Below, piece after piece: positions 44,644-53,917 of a DNA stretch of 64,000 nt (its first letter is position 1; every line of letters begins with the position of its first letter). The notes under the pieces were generated by a model. That model was given only the letters and a program-made list of their open reading frames with translations, was not told where the DNA came from and ran no database searches. The DNA lies in the NCBI RefSeq assembly GCF_007747655.1, contig NZ_CP036274.1, positions 7,254,001-7,318,000 on the forward strand, written 5' to 3'. The translations under genes were made by a program, and so were the position numbers. This DNA is from Anatilimnocola aggregata (lineage in GTDB: Bacteria > Planctomycetota > Planctomycetia > Pirellulales > Pirellulaceae).

Positions 44644-44883
44644 TCGGTCACTCCCGTCACTTTGCGCACGGAATTGAACCGGAATGTTGCCGTCACATCC
44701 GTCACGGCGGTGTTTCGAGGCTTCTGAAAAGTGACGGGTGACGGGTAGTGACTGCTTTTTAGGATTAATCGCTCTAAGGCCAAAACATGAACATGAATAC
44801 GCATAACACACTCATGCTCACACGCGAAATGGTCTCTATGGCCCGTTATGCCCCAGCAGCCGTCACTTGCCGTCACCCGTCAC
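44624..44883. repeat. Nine CCGTCAC heptamers: candidate iterons/origin
   Basis: CCGTCAC occurs on the plus strand at 44654, 44690, 44699, 44860, 44870 and 44877, and as its complement GTGACGG at 44624, 44731 and 44738. A gene-free gap of 353 bases holds all but the first complement copy, which lies in the end of the primase-helicase gene. An AT-rich stretch (44750-44820) separates the two clusters. Clustered direct and inverted heptamers next to an AEP/SF3 initiator resemble the origin of P4-like elements. Confidence 0.6.
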
Positions 44884-44996
44884 TTACGCCTACCGAGCGG
44901 TTCCTTACTGGGCATGACGGCAGGTGACGCCAGTGGGAACAAACGCAAGGTTAGGCAGAATTTGTTTTAGTTGTCCGAATTTCTGAAAGCCAATGT

Positions 44997-45770
44997 ATGA
45001 AACAAGTTACGCAACAGAACCCCACTGTGGGCCACCTTGGCGACCACGGTGCCAGCCCGCTGGCCAAGGCCGAAGCGCTCTGCCGCGCCGTAGCTGGTCG
45101 CGACTTTAGCGAGACGCCGTTGTACATCGTGGCGCAGTCCGCCCTGCCTGCCAGTTACTACTCCGGCGACTATCACGGTGCGTTCACGGTGGAGGCGCTC
45201 GACATCTACCTTCGCGACCACATTCCGAACTATCGCGGCCGCGGGCCGTGCATGGTCATTAACGATCTGTCTTTGGCGGAAATGTACGAACCCGAGGACC
45301 AGGAGTATTTGACGCAGCAGTTCGCGTTGCACGAATTAGGACACATCTTGAATCGGCCAGCCCTCTTCGAGGACCGCACTGGCGTCGATCCCGACAAGTT
45401 GCTGTTCGAGTCGCTCGTCGTCGCCGATTGCACCAAGCGCCCGCCGCGCGAGGACATTCCGCTCTACCACGGGCACGAAGTCGACTTCATCCGGATTGCC
45501 TTGCACCTCTGCTATCGCGCCCAACAGGTCGGCTTCGACGCCTATCACGTCGCGATCTGTGCCGGTTACCGCTACGGATTGTCGCACGCCAGTCTCTATC
45601 TGGATGCCCTCGGCGACGAACCAGCCCGCTGCGCCGACATGCTCTTCAGCGACATTCGGGCCACCGAGCCCCCGCAATCGTTTTCGTCCCTGTGGTGCGA
45701 CGACTACATCGCGTACCACCAGAATCCCCGTAACCCAGGAGTCTCGCATGAACGTGACAACGCTCTTTGA
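44997..45770 (+). CDS. Putative zincin metallopeptidase-like protein
   Basis: 257 residues. FALHELGHIL near residue 110 gives the HExxH zinc site, with a candidate third ligand further on (LLFESLVVADC). The upstream GPCMVINDLSLAEMY and downstream regions are not a family I can name. There is no signal peptide, so it is cytosolic. It follows the candidate origin and is overlapped by the next gene. Its role may lie in processing a repressor or conjugation protein, as for ImmA-like zincins, but this is inference. Confidence 0.7.
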   Translation: MKQVTQQNPTVGHLGDHGASPLAKAEALCRAVAGRDFSETPLYIVAQSALPASYYSGDYHGAFTVEALDIYLRDHIPNYRGRGPCMVINDLSLAEMYEPEDQEYLTQQFALHELGHILNRPALFEDRTGVDPDKLLFESLVVADCTKRPPREDIPLYHGHEVDFIRIALHLCYRAQQVGFDAYHVAICAGYRYGLSHASLYLDALGDEPARCADMLFSDIRATEPPQSFSSLWCDDYIAYHQNPRNPGVSHERDNAL

Positions 45771-46455
45771 ACGAATCGCCGGCAAGCAGCACGAACGCCG
45801 GAAGCAGCGCATCGATGGCTACCGCGAGTTGGTCGCAGCCATCGCCACCGGCAAAGAACCTGACGCCGACGAGGTCGAAGCGACGCTCGCTAACGCCGGT
45901 AAGTCGCTCGATGAACTGCGGCAGGCGGTCGCACTGTTTCAGAAGCGAACGGAGCTCAAGGCAAAGGTCGCTGCCATGCCTAAGCTCGAAGCGGAGCAGC
46001 AGGAAGTACAACGCCAGATCGCTCAGGCTGACGACGCTCTGGCTGACGCCGAGCAGCGACATAACGAGGCGACCGCGCCGCTGTATGGCAGGTTGCAGCA
46101 GATCAGGTCCACGCTTTCGGATGCCGAGTCGGCGAAACGCGAGCTATATCACACCTGCGATGATTCGCAGTTCCGCCATCTGCTCGATGAAAATGCGGCC
46201 GAGGCTGAAAAGCTGCGGCAACGATATTCCGACCTGCAGAGCCAGGCGTCCGACCTCGACTATCAAGCGAAGAAGCAGTTGGACCAAGCCGACCGCGAGT
46301 TGGGCTACGCCGATGCCGACCATCGTCGCAAGCAAGCGGCTGTATTCCAAAAACAAGCCGCAGCACTCCGTCGCACCGGGGATGCTGTGGCCCAGGAATT
46401 AAATGCGGTGGGCAAACGCCGCGAACAGATCGAGCAGCAGATGCGCGACTTCTGA
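45748..46455 (+). CDS. Long coiled-coil protein
   Basis: 235 residues. After about 40 residues the protein is almost entirely heptad-like helix (AVALFQKRTELKAKVAAMPKLEAEQQEVQRQIAQADDALADAEQRH...). AGGAG precedes the ATG at 45748. It overlaps the 3' end of the zincin gene by 23 bases, so the two are coupled. No motif gives a function. Confidence 0.75.
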   Translation: MNVTTLFERIAGKQHERRKQRIDGYRELVAAIATGKEPDADEVEATLANAGKSLDELRQAVALFQKRTELKAKVAAMPKLEAEQQEVQRQIAQADDALADAEQRHNEATAPLYGRLQQIRSTLSDAESAKRELYHTCDDSQFRHLLDENAAEAEKLRQRYSDLQSQASDLDYQAKKQLDQADRELGYADADHRRKQAAVFQKQAAALRRTGDAVAQELNAVGKRREQIEQQMRDF

Positions 46456-46566
46456 TCGTGGCCAGCGACAAGCACTCGGCCAGCCCGGCTTCACTCACCG
46501 CGTGGGTCGACCGGACGAGGATGTGCGTCCGCGAATCGCTCTTTGACAATTTGGTTGAACCGTAGT

Positions 46567-46595
46567 GAGCCGTCGGGCTGGCAACCCGACGGCTC
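46567..46595. terminator. GC-rich stem-loop between convergent genes
   Basis: GAGCCGTCGGG and CCCGACGGCTC form an 11-bp perfect stem with a 7-base loop. A wider imperfect pair (GGTTGAACCGT / ACGGTTTAAC) flanks it. It lies between the rightward coiled-coil gene and the leftward AraC gene. No T-tract follows, so termination may be bidirectional but Rho-assisted. Confidence 0.5.
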
Positions 46596-46615
46596 GGCGA
46601 GATGCAAACGACGGT

Positions 46616-47608
46616 TTAACGACGCAACGTCTCCGATGGCAGCTCGCCGAAGCATTCCTTGTAGGCGCGAGAGAAATCGCCAAAGTGCCAGAAGCCCCAT
46701 CCCAGCGCCTCGGCAGTCACGGTCGTCGTACCATGAGTCGCCGCTCGAAGCGATTTACGCACTTGATGTAATCGGAGCCGGGTCAGATAGGCCACCGGGG
46801 TCATCCCCATCAACTCTTTGAAGGCGTATTGCAGGGTCCGCTCGCTCACCCCCGCCGCTTCGCACAGGTCTGTCACATGAAGTCGTTCCGCGGTTTGCGA
46901 CAGCACGAAGTCTTCGGCAATCCGCACGACCCGGCTGTGACCCTGTCGCGACAGGTCGTAAGGCGTTGATACGGTCCGGACAGTTGAGCGGAGGGTCGCC
47001 AAAAGGTTTTCGATCAGCTCGACATTAGCAAAAGTCCGCGTTTGCTGGATGTCGAACACTTCTGGCTGTCTAGTGGCCAAATCAATCAAGCGACGCCCCC
47101 AGCGATATAGTCCGTGAACGTCGGCGGCACTTGGTGTGATTAACTCGATACCGTCGGGAAGGTGAAACTCATCTTCCCGATGGCGGCTCCGAAGATGGGC
47201 CCGGATATCGTCGGGCGGCAATAGGAAGGCTACGCTCTCGTAGCCGGCCGCAACGACGAGTTCCACCTCAATGCCGGGCATGCACGCCAACAACCGGTCG
47301 GGGCTAACCGGCAACCCATTTACGGTGCCAATAGACTTGGGGGCAAAGGCGGTATAAGCCACGAAATCGGTATGCAGGCGGGTGCGCGTGCGAACCGCAA
47401 GGTTCGTGGAATGAAACAGCACGAGTGCATTTCCCAACCGGACGACAACCCTTCGCACCCTGATGGGCTTCGACTCCAGCTGCACGACGTCCTGCTCGAT
47501 CACCTCGATGGACTCGCCGACCGCCGTAGGGTCGCTGATCTCGGCAATCGTGACAGCCGGGTCGTGGCAGGTGGCGGCGGTCTTGGAGGGAAGCTGCACA
47601 GTTTTCAC
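46616..47608 (-). CDS. AraC/XylS-family transcriptional regulator
   Basis: 330 residues. An N-terminal cupin-like effector domain (AraC_binding_2 type; LVLFHSTNLAVRTRTRLHTDFVAY...) precedes the double HTH at about 225-330: HVTDLCEAAGVSERTLQYAFKELMGMTPVAYLTRLRLHQVRKSL and TVTAEALGWGFWHFGDFSRAYKECFGELPS. It is divergent from the sulfatase gene with a 104-base gap, so it very likely controls that cluster. The effector is unknown. Confidence 0.9.
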   Translation of the reverse strand: MKTVQLPSKTAATCHDPAVTIAEISDPTAVGESIEVIEQDVVQLESKPIRVRRVVVRLGNALVLFHSTNLAVRTRTRLHTDFVAYTAFAPKSIGTVNGLPVSPDRLLACMPGIEVELVVAAGYESVAFLLPPDDIRAHLRSRHREDEFHLPDGIELITPSAADVHGLYRWGRRLIDLATRQPEVFDIQQTRTFANVELIENLLATLRSTVRTVSTPYDLSRQGHSRVVRIAEDFVLSQTAERLHVTDLCEAAGVSERTLQYAFKELMGMTPVAYLTRLRLHQVRKSLRAATHGTTTVTAEALGWGFWHFGDFSRAYKECFGELPSETLRR

Positions 47609-47712
47609 GGTTTGCGGAATTTCGATAGACGGCAGCGCCCGCCCAGCGAGATACTGATGGAATGTTTTCCTCCATTTTTCCAGCCTGAGGCGACGAGCCG
47701 GGAGTCACGGAC

Positions 47713-49407
47713 ATGCCACACATTTGGCCGATCGCGTTTGCCATAACTCTAGCAATTGCATTGCCTTGTGGACAATCAACTAGCTTAGCAGCAGACGGCC
47801 CAAGGGACCAGCCGAACGTCCTACTGATCGTCGCCGATGACATGGGCTACTCCGATCTTGGCTGTTTCGGCGGTGAGATCAATACTCCGCACCTCGACGC
47901 GCTCGCCGCGCGGGGGCTGCGGGGAACGAACTTCTACGTCGCCCCCAGTTGTTCCCCGTCGCGCTCGATGTTGCTGAGCGGAACCGACAATCATATCGCC
48001 GGGATCGGCAACATGGCCGAGTGGACCGGCCCGACACAACGAGGGAAACCAGGTTACGAAGGTCATCTAAATAATCGCGTTGTCACCATAGCCTCGCTCT
48101 TACGCGAGGCCGGTTACCACACTTGCATGGCCGCCAAGTGGCACTTGGGTGAGAAACCCGACCAGTGGCCGGCGAAACGAGGATTCGAGCGGGACTTCGC
48201 GCTGCTGCAAGGGGCCGGTACCCACTGGTCCGACATGCTGGGACTGCTTCCTTCGGAACCTAGGGTCACCTTCACTCGCAACGGGGAGAAGGTAAAGGAA
48301 TTGCCAGCCGACTACTACTCGTCGAGGTACTTCACTGATTTCGTCATGCAGAGCATCGACGAGAACAGCCGTGACGGCAAACCGTTCTTCGCCTACCTCG
48401 GCTACCAGGCCCCGCACGGCCCATTGGCGCTGCCGGCCGAGTGGCGCGACAAATACAAGGGCCGGTACGACAAGGGGTACGACGCCATCCGGGCAGAACG
48501 GCTGGACCGGCAGAAGAAACTAGGGATAGTCGGCAAGGATGTGGTCACGTTCCCGCGACTGCCGAACATCCCCGCCTGGGAAAAGCTAACCGACGAACAG
48601 CGACGCCACGCCGCCCGCAAGATGGAACTCTACGCGGCGATGATCGAGTACATGGACGACCAGATCGGACGGTTGATTGAACATTTGAAAAAGTCTGGCA
48701 AGTACGACAACTCGCTGATTGTCTTTCTCTCCGACAATGGCGCGGCCGGCGAGGACATGGCCGAGTTAGTCGCAAAGCTGGCCCCGACGGCAAAGGACTG
48801 GTTCGACAAGACCTTCGACAACCGTCCGGAGAACTGGGGCCATCCGGGTTCGTGCGTGGAATATGGTCCGTCTTGGGCCCAAGTCAGCAGTGTGCCGTTT
48901 CGCCTGTTCAAAGGTGTCGAGGCCGAGGGGGGCATCCGCGCACCTCTCATCGTGAGCGGTCCAGGCGTCAAGCACGCGGGGGCAATCAATCACTCCGTCC
49001 TGCACGTCATGGATATCCTACCGACGCTCCTGGAGTCGGCCGGTGTCGAACATCCGGCAATGAAACAAGGGACCACGGTCGCGCGGCCGCAGGGGAAGTC
49101 GATGTGGCCGCTGCTCGCCGGACGGGAGACAGCCACTCGCTCAGATTCGGACTGGCTCGGTTGGGAGTTGTTCGGCAACCGGGCGATCCGGCAAGGCGAT
49201 TGGAAGCTCCTGTACTTGATGAAAGGGGCCGGCGGTACTGGCGATTGGGAACTGTTCAATCTCCGTGAAGACCCCGCCGAGTTGCATGACCTTTCCGCGA
49301 AGTACCCGGACAAACGCAAGACGCTGCTCAAATTCTGGGATGAGTACGTGACGAGAAACGGCGTGATCGTTTCCGAAGCCGGCCCCTACGCCCAACAAAA
49401 ACCGTAA
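47713..49407 (+). CDS. Secreted FGly sulfatase (arylsulfatase family)
   Basis: 564 residues with a signal peptide (FAITLAIALPCGQSTSLAAD). The alkaline-phosphatase-like fold starts NVLLIVADDMGYSDLG (metal Asp pair). The formylglycine site is C80-S-P-S-R84, followed by SMLLSGTDNH. AAKWHLGE gives the Lys/His pair and VFLSDNGA the late Asp/Asn metal ligands. It cleaves sulfate esters outside the cytoplasm; a maturase (FGE or anSME) must be elsewhere. First gene of the cluster under the divergent AraC regulator. Substrate unknown. Confidence 0.93.
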   Translation: MPHIWPIAFAITLAIALPCGQSTSLAADGPRDQPNVLLIVADDMGYSDLGCFGGEINTPHLDALAARGLRGTNFYVAPSCSPSRSMLLSGTDNHIAGIGNMAEWTGPTQRGKPGYEGHLNNRVVTIASLLREAGYHTCMAAKWHLGEKPDQWPAKRGFERDFALLQGAGTHWSDMLGLLPSEPRVTFTRNGEKVKELPADYYSSRYFTDFVMQSIDENSRDGKPFFAYLGYQAPHGPLALPAEWRDKYKGRYDKGYDAIRAERLDRQKKLGIVGKDVVTFPRLPNIPAWEKLTDEQRRHAARKMELYAAMIEYMDDQIGRLIEHLKKSGKYDNSLIVFLSDNGAAGEDMAELVAKLAPTAKDWFDKTFDNRPENWGHPGSCVEYGPSWAQVSSVPFRLFKGVEAEGGIRAPLIVSGPGVKHAGAINHSVLHVMDILPTLLESAGVEHPAMKQGTTVARPQGKSMWPLLAGRETATRSDSDWLGWELFGNRAIRQGDWKLLYLMKGAGGTGDWELFNLREDPAELHDLSAKYPDKRKTLLKFWDEYVTRNGVIVSEAGPYAQQKP

Positions 49408-49428
49408 TTCTGAGTGGAGACGATCCCC

Positions 49429-50406
49429 ATGAAAATGCATCAAGTCAGCGATCACTGCTTCGCGGTGATTAACGAAAAGAATCGGGTTTGCGACGCCAAT
49501 TCCGGACTCATTAACTGCGGCGGCGGCGTCGTGATCGACACGCAGTCGGACCTGGCACACGCCCGTCAGATGATTGAGATGTTCGGCAAGGTGTGGCCGG
49601 CCATGCCTCAGCGGGTGATCAACACCCATGAAGACGCCGACCACGTGTGGGGCAATCAGCTCTTCAAAGGCGCGGAAATCATCGCTCACCGCTCGGTGCC
49701 TGAGCGCATGAAGCAAGTCGCCGAACCCAAAGAGAGCCAGAAACTACTTCACGGTGTCGGCCGATTTCTGACGCGACTCGTCCTCAAAACTCTGCATCCG
49801 GGTTTGGAGGCTGCCGGAGAGCAATTGCTGGAAGACTACAACTTCGACGGGATTGAACTGGTCCTGCCGACGACCTTGTTCGACACGCGCTATGAGCTGA
49901 ATCTCGAAGGCAAAGAGGTCCACCTGATTTACGTCGGGCCCTGCCATCAGGTTGGCGACACCATCATCCATCTGCTGGAGGAACGTGTCGTGTTTGCCGG
50001 CGACGTGTTGTTTCGGCAGTGCACGCCGATGGGCTGGACCGGCTCTTACGAGAAGTGGTTCCAGTGCCTTGATCTGCTGATCGAACTCGATCCCGAGGTC
50101 ATCGTCCCCGGACACGGCCCGCTGTGTGGGATCGAGGGAGCGATGGAAATGAAGGCGTACCTGCAGTACGTCCGTGACGAATCCCGAAAGTGCTTCGATG
50201 CTGGAATCACATCGCTTGAAGCCGCCAAGAAGATCGAGTTCGGCCCCTATGGTGAATGGCGCGCCCCGGCGCGGCTTTACATGAATGTCGAACGGGCGTA
50301 CCGAGAGTTCCGCAACGAACCCCCTGATGCCCCGTGGGACTCGGCCGCCACGTTCGACGCGATCTACCAGGTGGCGAAGGCCAAAGGGATCGAAGCGGAA
50401 TTCTAA
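49429..50406 (+). CDS. Metallo-beta-lactamase fold hydrolase
   Basis: 325 residues. The metal motif reads NTHEDADHVWG, so H67, D69, D71 and H72, with Asp where the classical HxHxDH has its second His. Later ligands are GPCHQVGD and VFAGDVLF, and PGHGPLCG near 225. A long C-terminal helical part follows. Related proteins with this variant include alkylsulfatase-like and quinoprotein-relay-type MBL members, so the reaction is not fixed. The gene starts 21 bases after the sulfatase stop. A GTG at 49414 would add five residues. Confidence 0.85.
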   Translation: MKMHQVSDHCFAVINEKNRVCDANSGLINCGGGVVIDTQSDLAHARQMIEMFGKVWPAMPQRVINTHEDADHVWGNQLFKGAEIIAHRSVPERMKQVAEPKESQKLLHGVGRFLTRLVLKTLHPGLEAAGEQLLEDYNFDGIELVLPTTLFDTRYELNLEGKEVHLIYVGPCHQVGDTIIHLLEERVVFAGDVLFRQCTPMGWTGSYEKWFQCLDLLIELDPEVIVPGHGPLCGIEGAMEMKAYLQYVRDESRKCFDAGITSLEAAKKIEFGPYGEWRAPARLYMNVERAYREFRNEPPDAPWDSAATFDAIYQVAKAKGIEAEF

Positions 50407-50462
50407 TTTGCCGAGATGCATTCAACGAACTTAGTAGCCACATACCAACGAAGTCACCAGAC

Positions 50463-50831
50463 ATGAAATTCGCCATGATCCATGCGGACGAACGGGGTGA
50501 GACGCACTTCGGCGTCCAGGACATCCCGGAGGGTGAGCTTGCCGTGGGACCACCACCGAACCCCACGGGGCAGATGAGCGATCTCGGGGCGGTCACGACC
50601 ATGTGCGTCATCGCGTTCCGCGCCGGGACGGAGGCACCGGCCCACAACGCCCCTCAGCCGTACGTCTGCATCATTCTGTCCGGCGAGGGAGAGGTGGTGA
50701 CCAGCGACGGCGAAGCGCGACGATTCCACCCCGGCGACCTGCTCTTCTGCAACGACCTCTCCGGCAAGGGGCACGTGACTCGGGCGCTCACTGATTTGGT
50801 CCTGGCGTTCGTCAATCGAGTCAAATCCTGA
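50463..50831 (+). CDS. Cupin-domain protein
   Basis: 122 residues, one cupin barrel: FRAGTEAPAHNAPQPYVCIILSGEGEVVTSDGEARRFHPGDLLFCNDLSGKGHVTRAL. The first motif has a single His at the metal site and the second a PGDLLF...H pattern. It may be a small metal-dependent isomerase, dioxygenase-like enzyme or sugar binder in the pathway. It lies between the MBL and SMP-30 genes with gaps of 56 and 39 bases. Confidence 0.8.
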   Translation: MKFAMIHADERGETHFGVQDIPEGELAVGPPPNPTGQMSDLGAVTTMCVIAFRAGTEAPAHNAPQPYVCIILSGEGEVVTSDGEARRFHPGDLLFCNDLSGKGHVTRALTDLVLAFVNRVKS

Positions 50832-50870
50832 GAGGAAACTCGAACCCAATTACCAACGAGAAATTACGCT

Positions 50871-51737
50871 ATGAAGTCCCCGATTAAAACACTGGCAGAT
50901 GCCACCACCGGCCTCAAGTTCACCGAGAGTCCCCGTTGGCACAAAGATAAGTTGTGGTTCATTGACATCCACGACAAACGGATCAAGACGATGGACCTTT
51001 CCGGTACTGTGGCAACGGTACTCGAGTTGCCGTTCATCCCGAATGGCTTCGGGCTCACTCCCGACGGCGGTGTTGTGGTGGGTGATGCGTTTCAGCGGCG
51101 GATTTACCGCAGCAGCGGAGCTTCCCTGCAACCGTTGGCCGATATCAGTGCACTCACTACGTTCTGCCTGAGCGACGGCATCGTGGATGCCAAGGGCCGA
51201 CTGTACGTGGGAGACATCGGCTACAACTTTGTCGATCCGGCGGCCAAGCCCGTCGAAACCTGCGTGATCGTTCTCGTCGGCCCGGATGGTCGAGCGTCCG
51301 TGGTCGCCGACAAACTCTTCTTCCCGAATGGCATGGTGATCACCCCCGACAGCAAAACGCTCATCGTTGGCGAGACGATTGGCCATCGCCTCACCGCCTT
51401 CGACATCCGGGAGGATGGCTCTCTCGGCAACCGTCGCGTTTGGGCGCAATTGCCCTCGTCCGTTGGCCCTGACGGTATCTGTCTCGACGCCGAGGGAGCC
51501 GTGTGGTGCGCGAATCCGGAAGGCGCGGACAGTGTGGTGCGGGTCCGCGAAGGCGGAGAGATAACGGATCGAATCAGGGTGGACACGCACGCCTATGCGG
51601 TAATGCTGGGCGGGCCCGAGCGACGACACCTCTTCATTAGTACGTCAGCGTCTCACGATCCGGCGGAGATCCAGCGACACCCGAGCGCGAGCTTTCAGGT
51701 TGTCGAGGTGGAGGTTCCAGGTGCGGGAACGCCATGA
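50871..51737 (+). CDS. SMP-30/gluconolactonase family protein
   Basis: 288 residues forming a six-bladed beta-propeller: FTESPRWHKDKLWFIDIHDKRI, GLTPDGGVVVGDAF, FFPNGMVITPDSKTLIVGETIGHRLTAFDI and GPDGICLDAEGAVWCANP. The Glu of FTESPRW and the Asn/Asp of later blades are the usual metal ligands. Such enzymes open lactones. In this cluster with FAH- and CMD-family genes it suggests breakdown of a sugar acid or aromatic-derived lactone. Confidence 0.9.
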   Translation: MKSPIKTLADATTGLKFTESPRWHKDKLWFIDIHDKRIKTMDLSGTVATVLELPFIPNGFGLTPDGGVVVGDAFQRRIYRSSGASLQPLADISALTTFCLSDGIVDAKGRLYVGDIGYNFVDPAAKPVETCVIVLVGPDGRASVVADKLFFPNGMVITPDSKTLIVGETIGHRLTAFDIREDGSLGNRRVWAQLPSSVGPDGICLDAEGAVWCANPEGADSVVRVREGGEITDRIRVDTHAYAVMLGGPERRHLFISTSASHDPAEIQRHPSASFQVVEVEVPGAGTP

Positions 51738-51831
51738 TGGAATGCGTAGCGCGGCTGCTTATGCTTTGGATACGCAGGAAACATTGGCTGCCAAGCCCGT
51801 GAGAAAACAACAATTTTGTGAAACGACGGCA

Positions 51832-52161
51832 ATGACTCAGCTCCAGCATGTCCCTGATTCCGATTTCCAAGCAACTACTGGAGAGCGGGATATGGTTATA
51901 GCCTTGGTGGAAACACAGATGAAGATCGCCAGAGGTCTAACCATGCACGGGCTCATCGCCGGTGTTGCCATCGCTTTGGGCGTACCACTCATCGTCATCA
52001 ACCTCGCACCGATGAACGAATGGATGCCTTGGGTGGTTGTCTGCAGTGCAGCCATTACCGGCGCGGGGATTATTATTACCACGCTAGCCGTAGTGATCGT
52101 CTCTTACCTAAGGACATCGCGCTGTCTCATGAAAATACTGGAACGGAATCGTGCGGCATGA
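51832..52161 (+). CDS. Small two-helix membrane protein
   Basis: 109 residues from the ATG at 51832. Two hydrophobic segments (LIAGVAIALGVPLIVINLA and MPWVVVCSAAITGAGIIITTLAVVIVSYL) with a short polar N-terminus. The frame is open back into the end of the SMP-30 gene, so the start is uncertain. It interrupts an otherwise enzymatic cluster. Function unknown. Confidence 0.55.
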   Translation: MTQLQHVPDSDFQATTGERDMVIALVETQMKIARGLTMHGLIAGVAIALGVPLIVINLAPMNEWMPWVVVCSAAITGAGIIITTLAVVIVSYLRTSRCLMKILERNRAA

Positions 52162-52332
52162 CATCCGATGGGGGAAACTTACCTGTTGATATGCTGCGGA
52201 AACGAGAACATTTCCGACAATCGACGCCGGCAGACTTCTCGTCGTCCTGCGAAAAGCAGATCCAGAAGCCAAAACTAAAGACATTGAAACTGAATTCTTT
52301 TTTGATACGTAATCACCAGAGGGACCACCGTC

Positions 52333-53361
52333 ATGAAACTGATCCGCTTCCTCACCGTCGACTCGCCGAGCCCTGAGTTAGGTGTCATTGTTCGAGACCA
52401 GGCTGTTTCGTTTGCCGCACTCCAGTCCAGAGCGGGGAAAGTGTCCCCTCATTTGGACAACAGCCGATCCTATCTCTCGAATCTTCCCGGCAGTGAGCAA
52501 GTCGCCAAAGAACTATTGGCATGGGGAGAACAGCATTTCGACGAATTCAAGCCAAGAGAACGGTTCCCCCTCGAAGCCGTAAGATTGCTAGAGCCGATCG
52601 AAGTGGTTGCATTATTCGACTTCGGCTTGACGCCTCGGCACTTGAAAAACTCCGGCGAAACGATCGGGAAGTACGAGAAAGACAACCCGCAGACCGCTCC
52701 GCTTTTGCAAGCGTTCGCGAAAGCCGTCATGGCTCCGAAAGCCAAGCCTCCTGCCGGTCAGCCCGAACCGTTGTCCTATTACAAGAGCAACATGAACACC
52801 ATCGTCGGCGACGACGAGACGATTCCGTGGCCAGCATACACGTCGCGGTTGGACGTCGAGCCGGAACTGGCGGTCGTTTACGGGAACGAGCGGCAGCCTG
52901 TGGCGGGATTCTGCATCTTCAACGATATCTCGGCCCGGGACATCCAGGCCACGGAGTTCGTGGGTGGATTCTGCCTGACGAAGGACATGGCTAAAGGGAA
53001 TCAGCTGGGACCGTACTTGGTAACGCTCGATGAGGTCGGTGATCCCTACAACCTCAAGGTGACGGTTCTCGTGAATGGCCAAGTGAAGTACCAGGGTTCC
53101 ACTTCGGAGATCAGCCACAAAGCCGAAGATGTGTTTGCGTGGCTGGGGTTCATCGCTCCGCTTAAGCCCGGTTCCGTAATGGGCTTCGGCACCATCCCGG
53201 ATTGCACCGGCTGTGACCACGACGACTTCATTGATCCCGGTGTCGAAATCCAAATTACGTTCGAGCGCCTGGGCACGCTCCATTGCCGGTTTGCCGAACC
53301 GCAAGGCAAGCTGCTGCCAAGCCGCTGGCCCATCCGGGAGACGTTGAAAAAGTATCACTGA
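52333..53361 (+). CDS. Fumarylacetoacetate hydrolase family protein
   Basis: 342 residues. The FAH core has the metal motif DVEPELAVVYG (E-x-E with the later D), FCIFNDISARDIQATEFVGGFCLTKDMAKGNQLGPYL and a SVMGFGTIPDCTGCDHDDFIDPGVEIQITFERLGTL end. Such enzymes hydrolyse or decarboxylate fumarylpyruvate-like or 2-keto-3-deoxy sugar acid intermediates. A Shine-Dalgarno AGAGGGA sits upstream. It is followed 43 bases later by the CMD gene. Confidence 0.9.
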   Translation: MKLIRFLTVDSPSPELGVIVRDQAVSFAALQSRAGKVSPHLDNSRSYLSNLPGSEQVAKELLAWGEQHFDEFKPRERFPLEAVRLLEPIEVVALFDFGLTPRHLKNSGETIGKYEKDNPQTAPLLQAFAKAVMAPKAKPPAGQPEPLSYYKSNMNTIVGDDETIPWPAYTSRLDVEPELAVVYGNERQPVAGFCIFNDISARDIQATEFVGGFCLTKDMAKGNQLGPYLVTLDEVGDPYNLKVTVLVNGQVKYQGSTSEISHKAEDVFAWLGFIAPLKPGSVMGFGTIPDCTGCDHDDFIDPGVEIQITFERLGTLHCRFAEPQGKLLPSRWPIRETLKKYH

Positions 53362-53404
53362 TTTGTCCTGCGATCCCCGGATCACAACTGCGGAGAGCCT
53401 GAAT

Positions 53405-53797
53405 ATGCAGCCCGAAGAAACTCGCTATGACCGTGGTCTCGCCACGATGCGGAAGATGTTCGGACCAGGGATCGACTCCGCACTGAAGAGTCTGGAAGCG
53501 GCCAGCCCGGATCTGGCGCGCTGTCTGGTCGAGTTTCCGTTCGCCGACGTTTACACGCGTCCTGGACTCGATTTGAAGACGAGGGAAATGCTCACGGTTG
53601 CCGCCTTAACGGTCCTCGGCTATCCGCAGGCCGAGTTGAAAGATCATATCCGAGGTGCCTTGAACGTCGGCTGCACTCCGGATCAGATCCTGGAAATCAT
53701 TTTGCAGATGGCCGTCTATGCCGGATTTCCTGCGGCGCTGGAAGCGGTCAAGACGGCTGCGTCCGTATTCGGGGAATCCGCAGAAGCCAAGAATTGA
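53405..53797 (+). CDS. Carboxymuconolactone decarboxylase family protein
   Basis: 130 residues: GLATMRKMFGPGIDSALKSLEAASPDLARCLVEFPFADVYTRPGLDLKTREMLTVAALTVLGYPQAELKDHIRGALNVGCTPDQILEIILQMAVYAGFPAALEAV, which is the full CMD/AhpD-like fold without the redox CxxC. Likely role: gamma-carboxymuconolactone decarboxylase-type or isomerase activity in the cargo pathway. Last enzyme gene of the cluster. Confidence 0.9.
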   Translation: MQPEETRYDRGLATMRKMFGPGIDSALKSLEAASPDLARCLVEFPFADVYTRPGLDLKTREMLTVAALTVLGYPQAELKDHIRGALNVGCTPDQILEIILQMAVYAGFPAALEAVKTAASVFGESAEAKN

Positions 53798-53917
53798 TCC
53801 GGGTCCGAATCCGAATCATACTCGATGGAATTGGCCTGACACGGTCTGGTGCGATCCGCCCGCACCGATCTGAGTCCGTGAAATCAGCTAGTTTCCTGAG
53901 TGACATCGAGAATCAAT

